From an uncultured Collinsella sp. (GTDB lineage Bacteria; Actinomycetota; Coriobacteriia; Coriobacteriales; Coriobacteriaceae): a stretch of 18,334 nucleotides of DNA. Below the pieces are notes generated by a model. The model saw nothing but the letters and a program-made list of their open reading frames with translations, was not told the DNA's origin and did no database searches. Of the stretch, positions 13,320-18,334 are shown in pieces. Position numbers and translations under genes: made by a program. How positions within the stretch are numbered: the stretch's first letter is position 1; every line of letters begins with the position of its first letter. The DNA lies in contig UQPI01000044.1 in the NCBI GenBank assembly GCA_900542945.1, positions 1-18,334 on the forward strand. Direction: 5' to 3'.

Positions 13320-13377
13320 CCGGCAGTTAGGGACGTTCCTTTTCTGCCGGCAGTTTAGGAACGTCCCTAACTGCCGG
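13320..13377. repeat. Large perfect inverted repeat with TTAGGGACGTTCC core
   Basis: Twenty bases (13320-13339) are exactly repeated in inverted form at 13358-13377. The 18-nt centre holds the 10-bp palindrome CTGCCGGCAG (13344-13353), which copies the arm tip CCGGCAG. No T-run follows, and a complete terminator lies just to the left, so it is not needed for termination. It resembles a paired REP element. Confidence 0.75.
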
Positions 13378-13395
13378 CTCGGGAACGACAAAGCG

Positions 13396-14379
13396 CTAGT
13401 TCACCTCGACAGGCTTGGCGCCGGGATAGCGCTCCTCAAAGTCTAGGCGGTACTTATTGTCATTGGTGCCCGCCACGTTGTCGCGCGACAGCGGCGCCAC
13501 GATCTCATTCTTGTGGTCCGCAGGCTTGGCGTATTTCAGGCTGATCTCCCAGGCATCACAGATTGCGTCAATGCGGTGATCCAGGTCGTCGTACAGGGCG
13601 ATGATATCCTTCCAGGAGCTGTAGTTCTTGGAGCTCGTCGGGACGTCCAGGTCCTCGACGATGTCGTAATACTGCTCGATGGTGTCCTCCGTGCGCTCGG
13701 CGACGTCGGCGAGATTTTGACGGGTGGTTCGATCCTCTTCCAGATAGTTGCCGTTGAAGTTCTGCGCGCAGCCACGGACCTGGCTGTCGAGATCTTCGAG
13801 CAGGTCGTAGTATTCGCTCAGGCGACGGTAGAGGTTCTGCTCGGAGAGCGTTGCTTCGCCGCCATCCTCGTCGTCATCGTCATCATCGTCGTACAGGCTG
13901 TTGGGATTGCCGAGAGGCTTTAGGTCATCGTCGTCGACGTCATGGTGCAGCTTAGCTACCTCGGCAGTCGTCTGCGTGGCGGCGTTGTCGAACGGTCTGA
14001 TCGCAAAGAAGATGACCAGGGCGATGATGATCGCCACCAGCACAACGATAACGGCGATAAGCGGCCCGGTGCCGCTCTTTTTGGGAGCGGGGGTCTGTGG
14101 CGAAGCGGGCGCGTATGCGGGAGCCGGCTGCTGTTGGGGCGAGCCGCTCGCGACGGGTATGCGCTGCGTGGTCTCGACGGCCTCGGTCCTTGCGGCGGGG
14201 TCGGGGCTATAGGCGAGGGGGTCGTCCGCCTTGGCTTGCGGCGTATCAAGGGAGCCGGTCTGCTCAAAAGCGGGCTGGCTATCGCTCGCGGCTGTTTGCT
14301 CAACGGGTGCACCGCACGAGGTGCAGAACTTGGCATTATCTTCAAGAAGCTTGCCGCACGAGGCGCAATACCGAGACAT
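13396..14379 (-). CDS. Membrane-anchored zinc-ribbon protein of unknown function
   Basis: A 327-residue protein. It starts with a short zinc ribbon, CASCGKLLEDNAKFCTSCG (C5, C8, C19, C22). A low-complexity linker follows, rich in Pro, Gln, Ala and Ser (about 30-100). One membrane helix spans about 106-127 (LIAVIVVLVAIIIALVIFFA). The far side begins with acidic stretches (DVDDDD and seven consecutive Asp near 164-170). The remaining 150 residues are probably helical, with Tyr/Asp-rich repeats such as YYDLLEDLD and YYDIVEDLD. The zinc ribbon is expected in the cytoplasm and the helical part outside. The ATG at 14379 has AAAGGAG 5 nt upstream. I cannot assign a role; zinc-ribbon/one-helix proteins of this layout are common but mostly uncharacterised in Gram-positive bacteria. 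Confidence 0.88.
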   Translation of the reverse strand: MSRYCASCGKLLEDNAKFCTSCGAPVEQTAASDSQPAFEQTGSLDTPQAKADDPLAYSPDPAARTEAVETTQRIPVASGSPQQQPAPAYAPASPQTPAPKKSGTGPLIAVIVVLVAIIIALVIFFAIRPFDNAATQTTAEVAKLHHDVDDDDLKPLGNPNSLYDDDDDDDEDGGEATLSEQNLYRRLSEYYDLLEDLDSQVRGCAQNFNGNYLEEDRTTRQNLADVAERTEDTIEQYYDIVEDLDVPTSSKNYSSWKDIIALYDDLDHRIDAICDAWEISLKYAKPADHKNEIVAPLSRDNVAGTNDNKYRLDFEERYPGAKPVEVN

Positions 14380-14449
14380 TGCCACTCCTTTCGCCACATT
14401 TCAATGCAATACGACGATTATACCCAGCATCCAAAATTCCCCATCATAC

Positions 14450-14514
14450 GTTGCGGTGAAATAGGGACTGTTTGGCGGTCTCAGAGCTTCAATCAGTCCC
14501 TATTTCACCGCAAC
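14450..14514. repeat. Large perfect inverted repeat with ATAGGGACTG core
   Basis: Twenty-one bases (14450-14470) are exactly repeated in inverted form at 14494-14514, around a 23-nt centre. It has TAGGGAC in the arm, as does the repeat at 13320-13377, but the outer part of the arm is different (TTGCGGTGAAA). It sits in the gap between the divergent zinc-ribbon gene and tmk, and has no T-run on either strand. Confidence 0.75.
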
Positions 14515-14535
14515 TTTGGAAAGGCGCCTTTAGCC

Positions 14536-14545
14536 ATTGGGGACG
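14536..14545. repeat. Isolated ATTGGGGACG copy
   Basis: ATTGGGGACG matches the fragment at 5885-5894. Its TTGGGG (14537-14542) stands 18 nt before TATCAT, so it could double as a -35 for tmk. Confidence 0.25.
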
Positions 14546-14560
14546 CGCCGAGCACTGGGG

Positions 14561-14566
14561 TATCAT
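14561..14566 (+). promoter_or_regulatory. Possible -10 element for the tmk-holB-ricT operon
   Basis: TATCAT within GGGGTATCATGG lies 52 nt before the tmk ATG. TTGGGG at 14537-14542 gives an 18-nt spacer, the best spaced pair among the TA(C/T)CAT sites of the window. Confidence 0.4.
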
Positions 14567-14618
14567 GGCTTGGTTGATATATCTGCATTTACGCGCCTTG
14601 TAGGAAGGGGCTGCGCCC

Positions 14619-15302
14619 ATGGCTTTTGAGCCTGCTCAACATAGCTTTATCACGCTCGAGGGCGTCGACGGTGCCGGCAAGTCCACGCAGGCGCGCCTGC
14701 TTGCCCGCGCGCTCGAACTCGCTGGCTATCAGGTCGTAACTCTGCGCGAGCCGGGTGGCACTGCCATCAGCGAAAAGATTCGCGCCCTGCTGCTCGACCC
14801 CGCCAACACGGCGATGGGCGATACCTGCGAGCTGTTGCTCTACGAGGCTGCGCGTGCCCAGTTGGTGCACGAGGTCATAGCCCCCGCCCTTGCGGCCGGC
14901 AAGGTGGTCCTGTGCGATCGCTTCTACGATTCCACGACCTGCTACCAGGCATTTGCCGACGGCCTCGATCGCCAGATGGTGCGCGACGCCAACAACCTGG
15001 CCGTCGCGGGAACGCACCCGGCGCTCACACTCGTCTACCACATCACGCCCGAGCAGGCGGCGCTACGCATGGCAGCCCGTGGCGCGGCAGATCGCATGGA
15101 GGCTAAGGGCATGGCATTCCAGGAGCGTGTCTACGAGGGGTTTTGCGCAATTGCTGCCGAGGAGCCAGACCGCGTAAAGCTCATCGACGCCACTACGACC
15201 GTCGAGGAAGTCTTCGAGAAGACGGTCGAGCAGGTTCGCGCGTACGGTCTCGACATTCCGCAGGAAGCCGTCGCCGCCGCGCTTGCCAAGGAGGCCGAGT
15301 AA
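14619..15302 (+). CDS. tmk: Thymidylate kinase
   Basis: A cytoplasmic nucleotide kinase that phosphorylates dTMP to dTDP, an essential step of DNA precursor supply. It is 227 residues. The P-loop is EGVDGAGKST (14-23), followed by the TMP-binding LREPGGTAISEKIR, the DRFYDSTTCYQ segment (DRx motif) and a lid with RGAADRMEAKGMAFQERVYEGF. The C-terminus is a little longer than E. coli Tmk (213 residues). GGAAGGGG lies 8 nt before the ATG. The gene leads an operon with holB two bases downstream and then ricT; this order is also known from Bacillus (tmk ... holB, yaaT), where further small genes lie between. Confidence 0.95.
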   Translation: MAFEPAQHSFITLEGVDGAGKSTQARLLARALELAGYQVVTLREPGGTAISEKIRALLLDPANTAMGDTCELLLYEAARAQLVHEVIAPALAAGKVVLCDRFYDSTTCYQAFADGLDRQMVRDANNLAVAGTHPALTLVYHITPEQAALRMAARGAADRMEAKGMAFQERVYEGFCAIAAEEPDRVKLIDATTTVEEVFEKTVEQVRAYGLDIPQEAVAAALAKEAE

Positions 15303-15303
15303 C

Positions 15304-16431
15304 ATGGCCCCCGCTCAGGCAAGCCTGCTGGCCAAGCTCGACACCCAAGAGCGCGTGCGTGACTTTTTGACCAATGCCGTCGCCAGCGGTCGCGCATCGC
15401 ACGCCTACCTGTTTTTGGGCGCTCCCGGCGCGGGCAAGCTCGACGCCGCGTGGGCGCTCGCCCAAGCCTTCCTGTGCGAGCAGAATGGCTGCGGCTCATG
15501 CGATAGCTGCGTGCGCGTCGCCCGCCATACGCACCCCGACGTGCACTATTACACGCCCGAGAGCGCCACGGGTTACCTCATTGCCCAGACCCGCGAGCTG
15601 CTCGATGACGTGCCACTGGCGCCCATCCGTGCCAAGGCCAAGGTCTACATCATCGACCGTGCCGAGCAACTGCGTGCCAACACCGCCAACGCACTGCTCA
15701 AAACGCTCGAGGAGCCGCCCGAGGGCGTTATGTTTATCTTGCTGGGCACCTCGGCCGACGTGATGCTGCCCACTATCGTGAGTCGTTGCCAGTGTGTGCC
15801 GTTTCGGCTGGTATCGCCCGCCGTCGCCGCGCAGGCCGTGAGCCGCGCCACCGGTCAGGACCCTGCGCGTTGCCGCATGGCGGTCGCCGTGGCGGGAAGC
15901 CCCGCACGCGGCATCGAGTTTCTTAAGAGCGCCGAGCGCCAGGACGCCCGCCGTCAGATGGTCCGTGCCATCGACTCACTCATTGCCGCCGACGAGGCCG
16001 ACGTGCTCAGTCGCGCCAAGTCGCTCATCGTCGCCTTCAAGGCGCCGCTTGCCGAGGTCAAGTCCACGCAGGAAAAGGTACTCGAGCAAAACGCCGACTA
16101 CCTGTCGCGTGGAGCATTGAAGCAGCTTGAGGACCGCAACAAGCGCGAACTCAACGCGCGCGAGCGTTCGGGTATCATGGAAGCGCTGGCGAGCGCGCGG
16201 ACGCTCATGCGCGACGTGCTGCTGACACTTCAGGACGAGGCAGCCGACGTGGTGAACGAGGACGTGCGCGACACGATCGGTCGGCTTGCCGCCGCGACCA
16301 ATGTTGCGGGTGCCACCCAGGCGCTCGAGGCGGTCGCGACCGCCGAGCGCAACATCGCCAGAAACGTTACTCCCCAGCTGGCCATCGAGGTCATGTTGTT
16401 CGATATCAGGAAGGCACTGAAATGCCGTTAG
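15304..16431 (+). CDS. holB: DNA polymerase III delta' subunit
   Basis: A clamp-loader subunit of the replicative polymerase; 375 residues. It has an AAA+ fold with GAPGAGKL at 39-46: the last position of the Walker A motif, normally Ser or Thr, is Leu, consistent with delta' not hydrolysing ATP. A zinc module C58, C63, C66, C69 (CGSCDSC) follows. DRAEQLRANTANALLKTLEE and PPEGVMFILL precede the SRC arginine-finger motif in TIVSRCQ. The start at ATG 15304 is set by AAGGAGG at 15288-15294 inside tmk. Its stop overlaps the ricT start by 10 nt, so the two are translationally coupled. Confidence 0.93.
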   Translation: MAPAQASLLAKLDTQERVRDFLTNAVASGRASHAYLFLGAPGAGKLDAAWALAQAFLCEQNGCGSCDSCVRVARHTHPDVHYYTPESATGYLIAQTRELLDDVPLAPIRAKAKVYIIDRAEQLRANTANALLKTLEEPPEGVMFILLGTSADVMLPTIVSRCQCVPFRLVSPAVAAQAVSRATGQDPARCRMAVAVAGSPARGIEFLKSAERQDARRQMVRAIDSLIAADEADVLSRAKSLIVAFKAPLAEVKSTQEKVLEQNADYLSRGALKQLEDRNKRELNARERSGIMEALASARTLMRDVLLTLQDEAADVVNEDVRDTIGRLAAATNVAGATQALEAVATAERNIARNVTPQLAIEVMLFDIRKALKCR

Positions 16432-18122
16432 TCGTACCCGTTAAGTTTACCTACGCCTCGCGCGACCTGTGGTTTGACCCGCAGGACCTGGATATCCTCG
16501 AGGCAGATTACGCTATTTGCTCCACCGAGCGCGGAACCGAGATCGGCCTGGTCACGGCTGATCCCTTCGAGGTACCGCAAGACGAGATCGGTCAGCCGCT
16601 CAAGCCCGTGCTGCGTGTGGCGAGCGACATCGACCTGCAGCTTGCCGACGACCTGGCCATCCAGGGTGACGAGGCCATGGTCGATTTCCGCCGTCTGGTC
16701 AAAGAGCTCGACCTCGAGATGAAGCCGGTCGGCGTCGAGTACCTGTTTGGCGGCGAGAAGGCCGTGTTCTACTTTGCCGCCGAGGAGCGCGTCGATTTTC
16801 GCCAGCTCGTCAAGGATCTGTCCTCGACGCTGCACATCCGCGTCGACATGCGCCAGATCGGCGTGCGCGACGAGACCCGCCTGGTGGGCGGCTATGCCCA
16901 GTGCGGACAGGAGCTCTGCTGTACGCGCTTTGGCGGACAGTTTGAGCCCGTCTCGATCCGCATGGCAAAAGAGCAGGACCTACCGCTCAACTCGTCCAAG
17001 ATCAGCGGCGTGTGCGGCCGCCTGATGTGCTGCCTGCGCTATGAGTTCGAGGCCTACAAGGACTTTAAGAGCCGCGCGCCCAAAAAGAAGACGCTCATCG
17101 ATACGCCGCTTGGCAAGGCGCGTATTCAGGAATATGACACGCCGCGTGAGCAGCTGGTGCTGCGCCTGGAGAACGGCAAAGTCTTTAAGGTCAACCTGGC
17201 CGATATGACGTGCTCGGAGGGCTGCAAAAAGAAGGCCGCCGAGCAGGGCTGCAACTGCCGCCCCGACTGCGTGACGCGCGACGTGCTCGAGCGCATCGAG
17301 TCGCCCGAGATGCGTCTGGCGCTTATGGAGCTCGACCGCGAGAACGGCGTCGACGTGGGCGATGGCCTGTCGAGCGCCGACCGTCTGGCCGGTACGTCGA
17401 TGCCCAAGCGCCGTCGTCGCGATGCTGAATCCGATGCTCGCGCCGGTCAGGGGCAGGGCGAGGGCCGTGGCCGCGGAAAGGGCCGCAGCAAGGCCGAGGC
17501 GCCTGAGGTCGAGGATACCGCCGGTGGCCGTCGCCGCCGCAAGCGTGCGAGCTCTGCCGATGCCGGCGAGGCCGCAGCCGCCGGCAAGAACGGAGCTCGC
17601 GAGCGCGAGGTTCAACAGCCCCAGCAGCAAAACCGCGGCGGTGGCATGAACCCCACGCGCCGTCGTCGCCGTCATCTGTCGAGCGAGGAGCGCGAGGACG
17701 CCTTCCGCGCCGCAGTTGCTCGCGAGGCTGGTGCCGCTTCCAAGGGCGCCTCGGCCTCCGACGCGCCTGCCGACAAGGGCGGCAAGTCACGTGGCGAGGA
17801 GGAGCGCGCACCGCGTCCGCGCCGTCGCCATTCCTCGGGCGCGCAGCAGAAGCCCTCAGTGCCCTCCGTTGCCGATCAGGTCTCGGATGGCGAGGTCAAG
17901 GTCACGCGCCGTCGTCCCGGAGATGGCGGGGGAGCGGCTGCCAAGGCTTCGCGTGGCGCCGCTCGCGACGAGCGCGAGCCGCGCGAGGATCGCGGTGGCG
18001 AGGGCTCGGCCGACCAGGGTCAAAAGCGCCGTCGCCGTCGCCGTTCCCGCAAGCCGCGCCAGGATGGTGGCGAGGGCTCGGCCCCGTCTTCGTCTGCACC
18101 ACAACCGCCTGCCGGCGAATAA
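16422..18122 (+). CDS. ricT: PSP1-domain protein RicT (YaaT) with extended C-terminus
   Basis: Homologue of Bacillus RicT/YaaT, part of the RicA-RicF-RicT complex that binds iron-sulfur clusters and aids RNase Y-dependent mRNA processing. The first 215 residues carry the PSP1 signature: CGQELCCTRF (C161, C166, C167), FEPVSIRMAKEQDLPLNSSK and ISGVCGRLMCCLRYE (C198, C203, C204). After it comes a second cluster, CSEGCKKKAAEQGCNCRPDC (264-283, five Cys). From about residue 328 to 566 the protein is low-complexity: Arg-rich blocks (KRRRR, RRRRKR, RRRRRH, RPRRRH) separated by Ala, Gly, Glu and Asp stretches. Known RicT is about 275 residues, so this form is about double. AGGAAGG lies upstream within holB. 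It ends the tmk operon. Confidence 0.93.
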   Translation: MPLVVPVKFTYASRDLWFDPQDLDILEADYAICSTERGTEIGLVTADPFEVPQDEIGQPLKPVLRVASDIDLQLADDLAIQGDEAMVDFRRLVKELDLEMKPVGVEYLFGGEKAVFYFAAEERVDFRQLVKDLSSTLHIRVDMRQIGVRDETRLVGGYAQCGQELCCTRFGGQFEPVSIRMAKEQDLPLNSSKISGVCGRLMCCLRYEFEAYKDFKSRAPKKKTLIDTPLGKARIQEYDTPREQLVLRLENGKVFKVNLADMTCSEGCKKKAAEQGCNCRPDCVTRDVLERIESPEMRLALMELDRENGVDVGDGLSSADRLAGTSMPKRRRRDAESDARAGQGQGEGRGRGKGRSKAEAPEVEDTAGGRRRRKRASSADAGEAAAAGKNGAREREVQQPQQQNRGGGMNPTRRRRRHLSSEEREDAFRAAVAREAGAASKGASASDAPADKGGKSRGEEERAPRPRRRHSSGAQQKPSVPSVADQVSDGEVKVTRRRPGDGGGAAAKASRGAARDEREPREDRGGEGSADQGQKRRRRRRSRKPRQDGGEGSAPSSSAPQPPAGE

Positions 18123-18167
18123 CGCCCGCGAGCGGATTTAACCAGCCTTGCCCCAATCGCGTCGGGG

Positions 18168-18173
18168 TACCAT
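18168..18173 (+). promoter_or_regulatory. Possible -10 element after ricT
   Basis: TACCAT within GGGGTACCATAG, 57 nt before a GTG at 18225. It would start a transcript near 18180, just ahead of the hairpin at 18186-18221. TTGCCC at 18148-18153 is only 14 nt upstream. Confidence 0.35.
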
Positions 18174-18185
18174 AGCGCTGAATCA

Positions 18186-18221
18186 ACAACCCTCCCTGCG
18201 ATCGAACGTAGGGAGGGTTGT
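18186..18221 (+). other. Strong hairpin containing a Shine-Dalgarno-like sequence
   Basis: ACAACCCTCCCT (18186-18197) pairs with AGGGAGGGTTGT (18210-18221), and three more pairs close a 6-nt loop. No T-run follows, so it is a poor terminator for ricT. The right arm, AGGGAGGG, is also a good Shine-Dalgarno placed 7 nt before GTG 18225. It may be a ricT 3' end, or an element that hides the ribosome binding site of the next gene. Confidence 0.5.
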
Positions 18222-18224
18222 GTC

Positions 18225-18334
18225 GTGAAGAGACATTTGAATGTGTTGGGATGCCTGCAAGGTGCCGGCGCCCTACCGTTTGCGGACGGATTGCTACCGT
18301 TTGCCGAGCGGGCGGCACGCGAGGCGCTCGAGGC
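18225..18334 (+). CDS. Possible start of the next gene (partial, runs off the window)
   Basis: From GTG 18225 the frame stays open to the window end (36 codons): KRHLNVLGCLQGAGALPFAD, then GLLPFAERAAREALEA. It has the right-spaced AGGGAGGG upstream and a promoter-like element at 18168. The fragment is too short to identify, and a 10-bp direct repeat (TACCGTTTGC, starting at 18273 and 18294) produces the LPFA repeat. Another open frame from ATG 18240 cannot be excluded. Confidence 0.4.
   Translation, partial: MKRHLNVLGCLQGAGALPFADGLLPFAERAAREALE

Noticed and set aside
9933..13391. Long minus-strand frames of 551 and 561 codons opposite hypB and the topoisomerase
   Set aside because: Both mirror strongly coding plus-strand genes, have no ribosome binding site, and give His/Arg/Ala/Leu-rich products without motifs.
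14450..14514. Reading the large inverted repeat as a terminator
   Set aside because: There is no T-run on either strand, the loop is 23 nt, and it lies between two start codons of divergent genes, where no transcript should end.
16422..18122. Possible frameshift or fusion creating the long RicT
   Set aside because: The frame is continuous, the tail has the same base composition as its surroundings, and there is no remnant of a separate start or ribosome binding site. A genuine extension is more likely.
18240..18334. Second open frame from ATG 18240
   Set aside because: It has no ribosome binding site, and the GTG frame at 18225 has a well-spaced one. Neither frame can be identified in this short piece, so it is not listed as a gene.

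Overview
The window is a compact, G+C-rich stretch of bacterial chromosome. It carries 16 confident protein genes, one plausible partial gene at the right edge, and no rRNA, tRNA, CRISPR array or insertion sequence that I can see. The gene set suggests a gut actinobacterium of the class Coriobacteriia, most likely Collinsella or a close relative. The pointers are a tmk-holB-ricT operon, a DHH-family pyrophosphatase, a type IA topoisomerase of archaeal flavour with an H1-like lysine/alanine tail, tat genes next to hypA-hypB, and dispersed GGGAC-core inverted repeats. The genus is inferred from overall resemblance, not from a marker gene.

Left part (1-6200). Two minus-strand genes form a likely operon: a GntR/HutC regulator followed by a class I mannose-6-phosphate isomerase (manA). 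An AT-rich regulatory gap with a perfect 12-bp palindrome separates them from three plus-strand genes: a ROK-family glucokinase, a manganese-dependent pyrophosphatase (ppaC) with a strong terminator, and the Na+/H+ antiporter nhaA. The nhaA gene has a structured leader ending in an intrinsic terminator before the start codon. Facing nhaA across a 16-bp bidirectional terminator is a small gene of unknown function.

Middle part (6200-13320). A PLP-dependent aminotransferase of the AspT-like type and a single STAS-domain anti-sigma antagonist come first. They are followed by a tightly packed plus-strand run: tatA/tatB-like gene, tatC, hypA, hypB, and a type IA topoisomerase with a TTG start. The run ends at a 17-bp bidirectional terminator. 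The tat and hyp genes together suggest assembly and export of a [NiFe] enzyme whose structural genes lie elsewhere.

Right part (13320-18334). A membrane-anchored zinc-ribbon protein lies on the minus strand, flanked by two large perfect inverted repeats. Then comes the conserved operon tmk-holB-ricT. RicT here has a second cysteine cluster and a tail of about 240 residues, arginine-rich and probably disordered. After ricT come a possible promoter, a strong hairpin that contains a Shine-Dalgarno-like sequence, and the possible start of another gene.

The most interesting signals are: (1) the nhaA leader, where the 5' arm of the terminator can instead pair with an upstream segment that closes a junction-like domain, as expected of a cation riboswitch of the ON type; (2) a family of intergenic inverted repeats with a shared GGGAC core, resembling REP elements; (3) the added cysteine cluster and arginine-rich tail on RicT; and (4) the archaeal-like topoisomerase.
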